Below are positions 1-7,996 of a stretch of 64,000 nucleotides of DNA, piece after piece. The stretch comes from Fulvimarina sp040239565. Lineage in GTDB: Bacteria > Pseudomonadota > Alphaproteobacteria > Rhizobiales > Rhizobiaceae. The notes beneath the pieces are model-generated. The model searched no databases, was not told where the DNA came from, and worked only from the letters and a program-made list of their open reading frames with translations. The position numbers were made by a program, and so were the translations under genes. Positions within the stretch are counted from its first letter, which is position 1; each line of letters starts with the position of its first letter. The DNA is taken from assembly GCF_040239565.1 (NCBI RefSeq), contig NZ_JBEHWS010000002.1, positions 1 through 64,000 of the forward strand, written 5' to 3'.

Positions 1-132
1 AAAAAATCCAGCCGACCCGAAAGCCAACCAGACAAAAAGAGACCCGGCATCGTCGATCATCCATCAGCCAAGGCCGAAACCCCAACCAACAAGACAACCA
101 ACGTCATCTATGCTTCGAAAGACAAGACATAA
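1..132 (+). CDS. Possible 3' end of a truncated gene at the window edge
   Basis: An open frame enters from the left edge and ends with TAA at 130-132, giving about 43 lysine- and proline-rich residues. I recognise no domain. A basic, disordered tail of this kind is common at protein C-termini, but 132 bases is too little to separate it from chance. The composition here is richer in A than the typical coding DNA of this window. Treat it as a weak candidate. Confidence 0.2.
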   Translation, partial: KKSSRPESQPDKKRPGIVDHPSAKAETPTNKTTNVIYASKDKT

Positions 133-622
133 GTCAGCGTTCAAAAGCTCTCCCCAGTCATCCGGTAAAGGCAAAGGTACCCTACCGAAAGCCAGGAGCC
201 GCAAAAACGCCGCCCACGTCTCTCTTTCTTCTCAATAAACATAACCAACTTGTCAAAGAACACGCAGAGAAAAAAACCCTGCGCCGGACACGACGAGACC
301 CAACCCGCAAGTACAGGTCGAATGCTATACGCCGAGACCGAGATAGCGACGAATGAAGGCGCGAATTCGAACCGGACACTTCCTCATCAGAAGATGACCA
401 GTCGATGAAATGACAGAAAACGAGAACTTTCAGCTCTCGGCTCAATCAACTCGCTCGGCGCCAACGCCGTCGTTGATGAACACCTTATAGCCCCCTCTTG
501 AGCGCCCCGTCAACAGCGAAATCGAAGAAGAGGCGATTTTTTCGCGGAGCCCTGAAAACCCTCGCCTGCGGCCCGCTGTCGACCGGCGGAGGCCACTGCG
601 GGCGACCTTATGCGCCCGATCT
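133..622. other. Gap of about 490 bases with no supported gene
   Basis: Short frames on both strands translate to Arg/Ser-rich sequence without any recognisable domain, and none has a convincing ribosome binding site. The first part is less GC-rich than the neighbouring genes. The right end holds the 3' flank of the ribonuclease D gene. I see no RNA gene or mobile-element ends. Confidence 0.5.
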
Positions 623-1246
623 TTAAGAACGCACGCTGTGGGAGAAGAGGTCCTCGTTTTCCCAGCCCGCGAGATCCATACGAACGCGCGTCGGCAGGAA
701 ACGGAAGCATTCACGCGCCAGATCCATCCGCTCTTCCCGCTCAAGCCTCTTGTAAAGGGCGCCCATGATATCGTGGAGGTAAAGGACGTCCGAGGCCGCA
801 TAGTCGAGCTGCGCCGGGCTGAGCGTTTCGACCGCCCAGTCGGACGATTGCTGCTGCTTGGAGAGATCGACGCCGACCAGCTCGCGGGCGAGATCCTTCA
901 ACCCGTGACGATCTGTATAGGTCCGTGTCAGGCGCGAGGCGATCTTGGTGCAGAAGATGCCATCGGTCATCGTCCCGAAGGCATGGTAAAGCGCGGCCAC
1001 ATCGAAGCGGGCATAGTGAAAGATCTTCGTCCTGGAAGCGTCGGCGAGAAGCGCGGTTATATTCGGGGCTTCGCTTTGCCCCTTGGCGATCTGGACGACG
1101 TCGGCCGTGCCGTCCCCCGGCGAGAGTTGCACCACGCAAAGCCGGTCACGCAACGTATTGAGGCCGAGGGTTTCCGTGTCGATCGCGACTGGACCGGAAT
1201 AGCGGTCGAGATTGGGAAGGTCGCCCTTGTGAACGCGAATGGTCAT
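623..1246 (-). CDS. rnd: Ribonuclease D-type 3'-5' exonuclease, short form
   Basis: The 207-residue protein matches the DEDD-y exonuclease domain of RNase D. It has the DxE motif in AIDTETLGL near the N-terminus, a central FDVAALY segment and the YxxxD motif in DYAASDVLYL. It lacks the C-terminal HRDC domains of E. coli RNase D, as is usual for the short alphaproteobacterial form. The expected role is 3' trimming of structured RNA such as tRNA precursors. I chose the ATG at 1246 because family members begin just before the exonuclease fold; an upstream in-frame ATG at 1288 would add 14 unrelated residues. Gene identity is secure; the exact substrate is inferred. Confidence 0.85.
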   Translation of the reverse strand: MTIRVHKGDLPNLDRYSGPVAIDTETLGLNTLRDRLCVVQLSPGDGTADVVQIAKGQSEAPNITALLADASRTKIFHYARFDVAALYHAFGTMTDGIFCTKIASRLTRTYTDRHGLKDLARELVGVDLSKQQQSSDWAVETLSPAQLDYAASDVLYLHDIMGALYKRLEREERMDLARECFRFLPTRVRMDLAGWENEDLFSHSVRS

Positions 1247-1496
1247 GAAGTCGTCTTTCATCGGTCTTGCAGAGATTTGGTTCTCCATAAACCAACCGGC
1301 ACGAATGGAAACCCATGGCTTGGAGCCGCATTCGTTTTCCGTCTAGAAGCTATGCGGATCGAAATAGCTCGTCGCGGGTACACTTGAGATCGGCAACGAT
1401 ATCGAAGGCGGAAACTCGGTCGGCGCTGGATGATTTCCAAAGTGTCGTACGGTATGCGCGGTAGACTGCGGCCCATCGACATCGCGATGAAGGCAA

Positions 1497-2798
1497 GTGA
1501 CGAGACCGATGACAAGACCCGAAACCAGCAGTGACGTATCGATCGCCAAACGCCTCGTTTTCGTCTTTCCGGGTTTCGAACCGCTTCCGCCAGAGGCACA
1601 GATCGCACGTTTTCGGCGGGCTGCGGAGCGTTCGGCTGCCGTGTTCGAAGCTGAGGTCGCTTTTACCGCAGGGGATGCGACGGCCGATAAGAACCAGTCG
1701 CTTACCGTCGGAGATAAGGCTGCGAACGAGCTCAATGCCAGATTGACGCCGCGGGACGCCAAAGAAAGCGTCGATACCGATCTCATCTTCTGCACGTGGG
1801 ACGATCTCATCGAGGAGTATGCGGCCATATATCTCCCCAAACGTGTCAGCCGCGGGTTCGCGGCACTCGGCGCGTTCCTGATCAACGGCACCTTCTTTCG
1901 TTATTGCCGGACGTCCTGGCGATATGCGCTGTTCTTCCTCTTTCCGATCCTCCTGACGCTCGCGATCCTTGCGATCGGTGTTGCGCTGGCACTTACGCTG
2001 GGCAGTCTGTTCGACGGGCCGACGACATGGCTCGCAGGCATTCTGATAGGAACGGCCGCGTCGGCGATCCTCTTCTATCTCGCCAATCGCCGCTGGTTTC
2101 TGACGACGGCTTTCGACGACTGGGCGCTGGCGCGGGAACTCTGCGAGGGCACCAATCCCAAGCTCGACCGACGCATCGACGAGTTCGCAAAACGGCTCAA
2201 AGACAGGGCACAGTCGGGAGAACCGGACGAGATCATCGTCGCCGCGCATTCGCTCGGCGCGAGCTTTGCGGTTCCGGCGCTCGCAAGAGCATTCGCGAAC
2301 GGTCTCGCACCGAACGTGCCGCTGCATATCCTCACCGTCGGGTCCAGTCTGATGAAGACGGCGCTTCATCCGAAGGCCGAGGAGCAGCGCGAGGCGGTTC
2401 GACATCTGACGGTCGATCACGGCATTCCATGGACCGATTGTCAAGCGCTGACCGATCCGATCAACTTCTACAAGTCAAACCCAGCAGGATCACTCGGCAT
2501 TGCCGCGGACCCGATGCCGCTCGTCGTCAAATTGCGATTGAGGCAGATGGTGGCACCCGCGACCTACCGGCGAATCAAGCGTGATTTCTTCCGGCTTCAC
2601 CGGCAATTCGTCCTCGCGGTCGAGCGCCGCAGCCCCTATTCGTTCCATATGCTGCTTCTCGGACCGGCATCGATGCAGGCCTTCCGCGAGCATCGCACGA
2701 TCAACCGGGCGCCACTTGCGCAGCAGCGGGAAAAGAGGCTCGGAAACACGGTCATCGCCGAACCGGAACCGACCCTCGTTCAGGAGACCGCACGATGA
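1497..2798 (+). CDS. Membrane protein with alpha/beta-hydrolase (lipase-like) motif
   Basis: The protein has 433 residues and starts at GTG. Two adjacent hydrophobic segments lie at about residues 140-168 and 175-196. After them comes AAHSLGAS near residue 250, a lipase-type nucleophile elbow in which the usual first Gly of GxSxG is Ala. The N-terminal VFVFPGFEPLP also fits the start of a hydrolase core. It probably anchors a hydrolase to the inner membrane; the substrate is unknown. The stop overlaps the next start by four bases (ATGA), so it is translationally coupled to an isoprenylcysteine-methyltransferase-like protein, which suggests a shared lipid-related task. The family is not one I can name. 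Confidence 0.7.
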   Translation: MTRPMTRPETSSDVSIAKRLVFVFPGFEPLPPEAQIARFRRAAERSAAVFEAEVAFTAGDATADKNQSLTVGDKAANELNARLTPRDAKESVDTDLIFCTWDDLIEEYAAIYLPKRVSRGFAALGAFLINGTFFRYCRTSWRYALFFLFPILLTLAILAIGVALALTLGSLFDGPTTWLAGILIGTAASAILFYLANRRWFLTTAFDDWALARELCEGTNPKLDRRIDEFAKRLKDRAQSGEPDEIIVAAHSLGASFAVPALARAFANGLAPNVPLHILTVGSSLMKTALHPKAEEQREAVRHLTVDHGIPWTDCQALTDPINFYKSNPAGSLGIAADPMPLVVKLRLRQMVAPATYRRIKRDFFRLHRQFVLAVERRSPYSFHMLLLGPASMQAFREHRTINRAPLAQQREKRLGNTVIAEPEPTLVQETAR

Positions 2799-3382
2799 CC
2801 GTCGAACTCGCCGGAATGTTCTCCTGGGTCATCATGGTGATCGGCTGGTATGTCATCCGTTATCCATTCGAGCGCCGCGCCAAACGGGCCAAGGTCAGGG
2901 CCACCCGGCGCGGTGGTGCGGAAACCCTTCGGATGCTGGTTTCCTTCAGCGGCCTGGGGCTGATTCCCGGGCTCTTCGTCGCAACGGGTTTTCCCGATTT
3001 CGCCGACTACAGCCTGTCTGTCGTCCAGCTGCTGCTCGGGGTTGCGGTCGGTATCCTGGCCCTCACGCTCTTCCGGCTGACCCACAAGGCGCTCGGCAAG
3101 ATGTGGTCGGTCTCTCTCGATCTGCGCGAAAAGCACAAGCTCGTCACAACCGGCATCTACGAGAAGGTGCGCCATCCGATGTATTCGGCATTCTGGTCGA
3201 TGGCGCTTGCCCAGGCACTGCTCTTGCCGAACTGGATTGCGGGTCTGGCTGGCCTCGTTGGCTTCGGGACGCTGTTCTTCCTGCGGGTCGGCCCCGAGGA
3301 GGACATGATGGAAACGGCGTTCGGCGAGGAATATCGCGACTATCGCCAGCGGACAGCGCGAATTATCCCCGGCATCTACTGA
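2795..3382 (+). CDS. Isoprenylcysteine carboxyl methyltransferase (ICMT/PEMT)-like membrane protein
   Basis: This 195-residue polytopic protein has four or five hydrophobic segments. Its C-terminal half carries the ICMT/PEMT signature: GIYEKVRHPMYSAFW followed by EEDMMETAFGEEYRDY and a final Arg-rich segment. Family members are SAM-dependent methyltransferases acting on membrane-embedded substrates, but bacterial members are mostly uncharacterised and bacteria lack prenylated CaaX proteins. The start codon overlaps the upstream hydrolase gene by four bases, so the two form a coupled pair. The gene converges on the PhoD-like gene only 9 bases away. Methyltransferase activity is inferred from family only. 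Confidence 0.75.
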   Translation: MTVELAGMFSWVIMVIGWYVIRYPFERRAKRAKVRATRRGGAETLRMLVSFSGLGLIPGLFVATGFPDFADYSLSVVQLLLGVAVGILALTLFRLTHKALGKMWSVSLDLREKHKLVTTGIYEKVRHPMYSAFWSMALAQALLLPNWIAGLAGLVGFGTLFFLRVGPEEDMMETAFGEEYRDYRQRTARIIPGIY

Positions 3383-3391
3383 CCGGGACGT

Positions 3392-4861
3392 CTACTGGAG
3401 TTCGAGTGACGCCGTCTTGCCCTGATCCTCAAGGTCCCAGAAGGCGGACCAGTTTTGGCCGTCCCGCTCGAGAACCATGAAGTTGCGTTCCTCGACATAG
3501 ATCGTGCGCGCCGATGGCATGCGGTGCATCTTGATCTTGCGCTTGGGAAGCGGGCTCTCGCCGAGGCGCGCCAGCATTGTGAGAACGAGTGCATAGGCTT
3601 TGGGTGGCGCACCGTGCGAGATACCGGACGAGACGAGCTGATGGATCAAAGACTTGTCCTTGAGGCGCATCTCTCCGCGGGTGGCGAGATGTATCTCTCC
3701 CGAAAGGATCGTCACCCGATTTGATGTTCCTTCCTGGGCCTCCGCGATAATACGAAGGAAGCGCTTCCACTCCTCACGATGGCTACGGCTCTGCCATTGG
3801 TCCCGCAGGTCGTCCTCATATTCCCGGGCCGGCGGCACGTAGTCTGCAACCAATTCCAGCCAGGAGAGCCGCGGGCCCATTACCGGGACGCTCGACATGA
3901 TCAGGATACGCGTATTCGCAGGCGTGTCGGCCATTGCGGCTTCGAACCCGCTCCAGCCCTTAGGGCCCATTACGCGGTCACGCCGACGTTCACTGCGAAG
4001 ATCGGGAACGATCACCCTTATGCCTGGAAAGTCGAGGGTGAAACTCAGGCTCTCGCGCGATTTGTCGTGGAAGCAGGATGGCAGTGGATTCTCGCCGATT
4101 CCGAGCTGGAAGAGCAGGAACATCTCCCGCGCAGCCTCGAAGATGCCCCGACCAATCGGGCTGTCGAGAACCTCGTCGGCATGGCTGCCCCAGCCGTCGA
4201 TGATGTCGTGGTCGTCCCACATCATCATGGCAGGCACTTCCGCAGACATCAACGCCATGGACGGGCGACAGTACGTGATCGCGTATCGGTTGAAATAGAA
4301 GAAGCGGATCGCGTCGCGCGCTTCCTCGCTCAGCGGCATTGAAGCACAGTCTTCGTCCGAGGCCTCGTCCCAGGCGATCACATCGGGATGGCATTGGAGA
4401 ACGTCGTCGGCGTAGAGCTGATCGCCGCCCTCGCAGAGCAATCCGAACGGATCCTGCCGATGCTGGGTGACGAGCCGGTCCCACATCACTTCACGCTCTT
4501 CGAGCGGACGTTCCAGATCTCCGTCTTCCTGACCGTTGCAGGACACATAGGCGATCCGGAGGTCATCGGTCCCGCAAGGCGCGATCTGCCGCGACTCGCC
4601 GCCAAGCGTATAGTCGACGGCTTCGGCAGCGGGCGCGTCGAAACTGTAGCGCCAGACCTTCGAGCCGAACAGGGTTGCGAGAAGTTCGACTTCCACCACT
4701 CCACGATCGGACATCACGAATTCCGGCGCAGCTTCGTTCTCCGGACGCACGAGGATCGCGACAACACGGTGCCGATCTGCTTCGACGCCACGCGAAATCA
4801 GAATGGGACCGACCGAAAGTCCGGCTGAGCGGATGCCGTCGCCGTTCGAGGTCTGAGCCAT
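3392..4861 (-). CDS. PhoD-like alkaline phosphatase/metallophosphatase
   Basis: The 489-residue protein shows the PhoD-like metallophosphatase pattern. An N-terminal Ig-like region (to about residue 120) precedes YVSCNG, GGDQLYADD, a metal-binding MMWDDHDIIDGWGSH and a C-terminal SGEIHLATRG. There is no signal peptide at the N-terminus (MAQTSNGDG), so unlike secreted Tat-exported PhoD it may be cytoplasmic. A good AAGGA ribosome binding site lies before the ATG. No PHO box is evident in the 130 bases upstream. It probably cleaves a phosphodiester or monoester; the natural substrate is unknown. Confidence 0.8.
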   Translation of the reverse strand: MAQTSNGDGIRSAGLSVGPILISRGVEADRHRVVAILVRPENEAAPEFVMSDRGVVEVELLATLFGSKVWRYSFDAPAAEAVDYTLGGESRQIAPCGTDDLRIAYVSCNGQEDGDLERPLEEREVMWDRLVTQHRQDPFGLLCEGGDQLYADDVLQCHPDVIAWDEASDEDCASMPLSEEARDAIRFFYFNRYAITYCRPSMALMSAEVPAMMMWDDHDIIDGWGSHADEVLDSPIGRGIFEAAREMFLLFQLGIGENPLPSCFHDKSRESLSFTLDFPGIRVIVPDLRSERRRDRVMGPKGWSGFEAAMADTPANTRILIMSSVPVMGPRLSWLELVADYVPPAREYEDDLRDQWQSRSHREEWKRFLRIIAEAQEGTSNRVTILSGEIHLATRGEMRLKDKSLIHQLVSSGISHGAPPKAYALVLTMLARLGESPLPKRKIKMHRMPSARTIYVEERNFMVLERDGQNWSAFWDLEDQGKTASLELQ

Positions 4862-5156
4862 GTTCCGATCCTTGCCTGAAAAGCCACAGGGTATAGGGCG
4901 TGGCTCGATGGTCCCGGCTGATGATCTAAGAACGCGGCCGCACTTCGCAACGCGTCAATGGCGCCGCAGGTCTCGAATTCGGGTTTGGGGCGGAGACGAA
5001 CGTCATGCTTTCAGACAAAGCGAAGCGAGGAGAATGCGGAAGGAAGCCAGCCCATACGCGCTCACGAGACACTCCCAGCGCGATCCAGGAACACAGCGCA
5101 AAAGCAGGCCCTAGAAGCTACCGCATCCCGAAGCGTCCCCGCTCCAGGAGGCAAAA

Positions 5157-5441
5157 CTAGCTCTCCGAAAGAGGTTTGCGAGCCGCGTGACGAAACCGGG
5201 CAACAACGATCTCGTCGGCCGCGACGCGATAGAACAGAACATAAGGGTAAGGCGACAGGACCACACGCCGGAAGTCGCGGCGGCTCGTCATCTGCCCCGC
5301 CTGCGCATGATCTCGGATCAGATCGACGGCCGTAAGGATCCGCTGGCGAAGCGCGGCCGCTCCCTGCGGCGATCGTTCAGAGGTGTATGATAACGCCTTA
5401 TCGATTTCGCGCAGTGCGGTGCGGGTATAGCGGAGCTTCAC
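5157..5441 (-). CDS. ParE/RelE-superfamily toxin
   Basis: This 94-residue protein has the compact ParE/RelE fold pattern: RYTRTALREIDKAL at the N-terminus, a central helix pair, FRRVVLSPYPYVLFYRV and a C-terminal FRHAARK. ParE members poison DNA gyrase and RelE members cleave mRNA on the ribosome; the ALREIDKAL and PYVLFYRV features lean towards ParE. Its ATG overlaps the stop of the upstream antitoxin gene by four bases, the usual toxin-antitoxin arrangement. The pair sits alone between the PhoD-like and SleB-like genes. The exact target is not determined. Confidence 0.8.
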   Translation of the reverse strand: MKLRYTRTALREIDKALSYTSERSPQGAAALRQRILTAVDLIRDHAQAGQMTSRRDFRRVVLSPYPYVLFYRVAADEIVVARFRHAARKPLSES

Positions 5442-5665
5442 AATTTGTATTTCGAGAAAACCGCATCGACATCGTCGTCACTGGCAAACTCTCCGCGTTC
5501 GATCTCAGCTTCCGCTTCGATCAAATCCGCCTCTTCCTCGGGCGAAAGCCGAAAGACTGCCTCGTCGTGACCAGCCAGCCGCAATAAAACCCGCGCGAAA
5601 TCATCCTGCGTTTCGGGTGGCAGGGAGCGAACGCGTTCGATGGCCTGTTCGAGGAGTTCAGTCAT
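5438..5665 (-). CDS. Antitoxin partner of the ParE/RelE-type toxin
   Basis: I take the ATG at 5665, giving 75 residues that begin MTELLEQAIERVRSLPPE. A longer frame reaching 5857 adds a Cys/Ser-rich leader that looks non-coding. The protein is acidic (LSPEEEADLIEAEAEIERGEF) and ends with a short basic tail, as expected of an antitoxin whose C-terminus wraps the toxin. The N-terminal helices could form a small DNA-binding or dimerisation unit for autoregulation. It precedes and overlaps the toxin gene by four bases. The functional call rests on this linkage. Confidence 0.75.
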   Translation of the reverse strand: MTELLEQAIERVRSLPPETQDDFARVLLRLAGHDEAVFRLSPEEEADLIEAEAEIERGEFASDDDVDAVFSKYKL

Positions 5666-5780
5666 GAAGAGAATATGGCTCCAAACAGACTGACAAAAAA
5701 GTGCTCGACAGAATGATGTTTCGAAGCGACTGAAACGGCAGCTTTCGGCAAAGTGAGTCCCGTTCGGGCATGCCGGACCG

Positions 5781-6458
5781 CTACTGCTTGCCACCTGAAA
5801 GCGAGCCGAACAGCGCCATGAACGGATTGCTGTCGGTCTTGGGTTTCGTCTGCCCAAGAGCCATCGCTTCCATCGAGTCGCTTTCCGTATCGCCGCCCTG
5901 CGAGAGCGCTGCGAAGTCGAAACTCGGCCTGCCGGCCTTCACATCGGCCTGGGTCGCGAGCGGAACCTGGCTGCGCAGCTTTCGGCCGATCTTCTCGTAG
6001 AACGAATTACCGCCGGCGATCGCGACATAATGCATGTTCGGATAGCTGAAACTGTGGCCCGCCGTATGGAAGAAGCGTGCGGTTCGGACGGCTTCGTAGC
6101 GCTCGCCGCGCAGGACCCTGGCGGCCGTGTTCATCGCGAGTTCCCGGCCGGAATTCATCTCCCGGGTCATGACGCCCGGAGCGAACTGGCCCGGCTGTGA
6201 CACCACACCGCAAACATCGTTCGGAAAAGACTCGCTCTCGACCCGGTTCATGACGACCGTACCGACGGCCAGCATGCCCTCCTCGCTGGAGCGGTTCGAT
6301 TCGAAATACATCGCGCGGGCAAGGCATGTCTGCTCTCCTACATCGACGGAGGCGAGAACCTCCTCGACGGGCGAGCGCGAGTTCATGCAGCCAGCGAGCG
6401 GCACGAGAAGCGCGGCAAGAAGGCCGCAGCGGAGAAAGGTGTGGTGCGTCGTTTTCAT
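5781..6458 (-). CDS. SleB-like cell wall hydrolase lipoprotein
   Basis: The 225-residue product starts at the ATG at 6458, followed by a hydrophobic signal segment ending in a lipobox (VPLAGC), so it should be a lipoprotein. The body is a hydrolase_2 (SleB) domain: TCLARAMYFESN, VGTVVMNRVES, VCGVVSQPGQFAPG and the C-terminal HYVAIAGGNSFYEKIG. SleB-type enzymes are lytic transglycosylases; the Glu in MYFESN is the expected catalytic residue. A further in-frame start at 6611 would add a non-signal leader and is less likely. The role is probably peptidoglycan remodelling in the periplasm. It is divergent from the guanidine operon. Confidence 0.85.
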   Translation of the reverse strand: MKTTHHTFLRCGLLAALLVPLAGCMNSRSPVEEVLASVDVGEQTCLARAMYFESNRSSEEGMLAVGTVVMNRVESESFPNDVCGVVSQPGQFAPGVMTREMNSGRELAMNTAARVLRGERYEAVRTARFFHTAGHSFSYPNMHYVAIAGGNSFYEKIGRKLRSQVPLATQADVKAGRPSFDFAALSQGGDTESDSMEAMALGQTKPKTDSNPFMALFGSLSGGKQ

Positions 6459-6696
6459 GGGGAAAAGCCGTGTTCCCGGAATCGGGCCAGAAATCGGCAG
6501 ACCTGGTCCTTGCCTATCGAACCGGGGACGACTGTTGCAGCCACGCATCGAGAAGCCTGACCCATCTTGCGCGAGCTTAGGGGGATGCGCCCGCCTTGTG
6601 AGGCTGCTCAAGCTTTAGGCGCAGCGCTGCCCATAAAAGACGCAAACCATCGCGAAAAGCCCTGAACTGAGCCGATTGGCCCTGATTAGTCAGGAA

Positions 6697-6712
6697 TGGC
6701 ACGGCACTTGTA
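6697..6712 (+). promoter_or_regulatory. Sigma-54 (RpoN)-type promoter upstream of the guanidine riboswitch
   Basis: The sequence TGGCACGGCACTTGTA fits the -24/-12 consensus TGGCAC-N5-TTGCA with one mismatch (GT for GC at -12). The GG and the -12 dinucleotide have the required ten-base spacing. A start site about 12 bases downstream (near 6722) falls just before the first riboswitch stem at 6729. An interrupted inverted repeat (CCTGA-TTAG-TCAGG) lies directly upstream at 6681-6694. A clear NtrC site was not found. RpoN control fits a nitrogen-acquisition operon. Confidence 0.6.
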
Positions 6713-6728
6713 TGTGTAGATCCGTGCG

Positions 6729-6832
6729 GTGCGTCTAGGGTTCCGGCATTCGTTCAATGGATGCGGCTGGTCCGAGAGACGCACTCCCCGTGATCAGGCG
6801 GGGAGACACGGCGGGCCAAAATCCCGGGAGAA
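6729..6832 (+). promoter_or_regulatory. Guanidine-I (ykkC) riboswitch aptamer
   Basis: The leader holds the conserved ykkC blocks in order: CTAGGGTTCCG at 6735-6745, GCTGGTCCGAGAG at 6766-6778 and ACGGCGGGCCAAAATCCCGGGA from 6808. P1 pairs GTGCGTC (6729-6735) with GACGCAC (6778-6784). A second perfect hairpin pairs CTCCCCG (6784-6790) with CGGGGAG (6799-6805). This aptamer class binds free guanidinium and turns on genes for its export or breakdown. Here it lies about 100 bases upstream of an ABC importer and ureohydrolase operon. Confidence 0.92.
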
Positions 6833-6868
6833 CGCCGCACGGACCCGCGCGAGCGGGCCGTCTCCCGG
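6824..6868 (+). promoter_or_regulatory. Candidate anti-aptamer stem (riboswitch expression platform)
   Basis: CCGGGAGA (6824-6831), part of the conserved 3' core of the aptamer, is perfectly complementary to TCTCCCGG (6861-6868). Between them sits a hairpin CCCGC-GCGA-GCGGG (6844-6857). Formation of the long stem would disrupt the aptamer, so the two states are mutually exclusive. No T-run follows, so termination would have to be Rho-dependent or imperfect, or control could act through RNA stability. Confidence 0.55.
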
Positions 6869-6931
6869 TCCTCTTCGCGCGAAAACCAGATTGGCCGCTT
6901 CGGCCCAATGCGACGAAAAGGATGCTGCCTC

Positions 6932-7984
6932 ATGAAGAGTCTCGCCACCGCCCTCGCTTTCAGCGCCGCGACCTTCCTCACGCCTTCAGGCGCACTCGCG
7001 CAGGAGAGAACCGACTTCTCCGTCTGCTGGTCGATCTATGCCGGCTGGATGCCGTGGGGCTACATGCAGGACTCGGGCATCCTCAAAAAGTGGGCCGACA
7101 AGTACGAGATCAGCATCGATGCCGTGCAGATCAACGACTACGTCGAGTCGATCAATCAGTACACAGCCGGCCAATATGACGGCTGCTCCATGACCAATAT
7201 GGACGCGCTGTCGATCCCTGCCGGCGGCGGCGTCGATACGACCGCACTCATCGTCGGCGACTATTCCGATGGCAATGATGGCATCGTGCTCAAGGGCGAC
7301 GGCGATCTCGCTTCAATCAAGGGTCAGAACGTCAATCTCGTCGAGCTTTCTGTCTCGCATTACCTCCTCGCCCGGGCTCTCGACACGGTCGACATGTCCG
7401 AACAGGACCTGACGGTGGTCAACACCTCCGATGCCGATCTCGTCGCCGCGTTCTCGACGCCGGACGTCACCTCCGTCGTGACCTGGAACCCGCTCCTGTC
7501 GGAAATCCTGTCGATGCCGGACACGACCGAGGTCTTCAACTCTTCTGAAATCCCGGGCGAAATCATCGACCTGATGGTCGTCAACACCGAGACGCTCGAA
7601 GCCAATCCCGATTTCGGCAAGGCGCTCGTCGGCGCGTGGTATGAAACCATGGACCTCATGGAGTCGGGTAACGAGGAAGTTCTGACGGCGATGGCGGAGG
7701 CCGCCGGAACCGACCTCGAAGGCTACAAGGCCCAGCTTGAAAAGACCGCCATGTTCTACAAGCCAGCCGAGGCGGTCGAGTTCACCCAGTCGGCCGACCT
7801 TCCCGAGACGATGACATTCGTCGCGAACTTCCTGTTCGATCACGGCATCCTCGGCACCGGTGCGCCGAGCGCCGACTTCATCGGCGTTGCCTATCCGGGC
7901 GACAAGACGACGGGCGACACGAACAATATCCAGTTCCGCTATGACCCGTCCTACATGCAGATGGCCGCAGACGGCTCCCTGTAA
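6932..7984 (+). CDS. Periplasmic substrate-binding protein of a guanidine-type ABC importer
   Basis: The 350-residue precursor starts at the ATG at 6932, with AAAAGGA upstream, and has a Sec signal peptide ending at ALAQ. The mature part begins with FSVCWSIYAGWMPWGY and is a NMT1/TauA-like periplasmic binding protein. It resembles the family usually labelled putative urea ABC transporter substrate-binding protein (urea carboxylase region). Placement directly behind a guanidine-I riboswitch makes guanidine, rather than urea or taurine, the likelier ligand. It is the first gene of a five-gene cluster, with 12 bases to the permease gene. Fold assignment is firm; the ligand is inferred from regulation and the downstream hydrolase. 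Confidence 0.85.
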   Translation: MKSLATALAFSAATFLTPSGALAQERTDFSVCWSIYAGWMPWGYMQDSGILKKWADKYEISIDAVQINDYVESINQYTAGQYDGCSMTNMDALSIPAGGGVDTTALIVGDYSDGNDGIVLKGDGDLASIKGQNVNLVELSVSHYLLARALDTVDMSEQDLTVVNTSDADLVAAFSTPDVTSVVTWNPLLSEILSMPDTTEVFNSSEIPGEIIDLMVVNTETLEANPDFGKALVGAWYETMDLMESGNEEVLTAMAEAAGTDLEGYKAQLEKTAMFYKPAEAVEFTQSADLPETMTFVANFLFDHGILGTGAPSADFIGVAYPGDKTTGDTNNIQFRYDPSYMQMAADGSL

Positions 7985-7996
7985 GGGGCGCTCGCC

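Noticed and set aside
360..380. T-loop-like GGTTCGAA on the minus strand, suggesting a tRNA
   Set aside because: The flanking bases do not pair into a T-stem or acceptor stem, and no anticodon arm can be built nearby.
638..1387. Long plus-strand frame opposite ribonuclease D
   Set aside because: It is a mirror of the strongly biased coding strand; the minus-strand protein has all DEDD motifs.
5666..5857. N-terminal extension of the antitoxin frame
   Set aside because: The added residues are Cys/Ser/Arg-rich and unlike antitoxins; the ATG at 5665 gives the expected size.
6560..6690. NtrC-type enhancer upstream of the sigma-54 promoter
   Set aside because: TGCGCC and GGCGCA occur as an inverted pair but with a spacer far longer than the usual site, so I could not support it.
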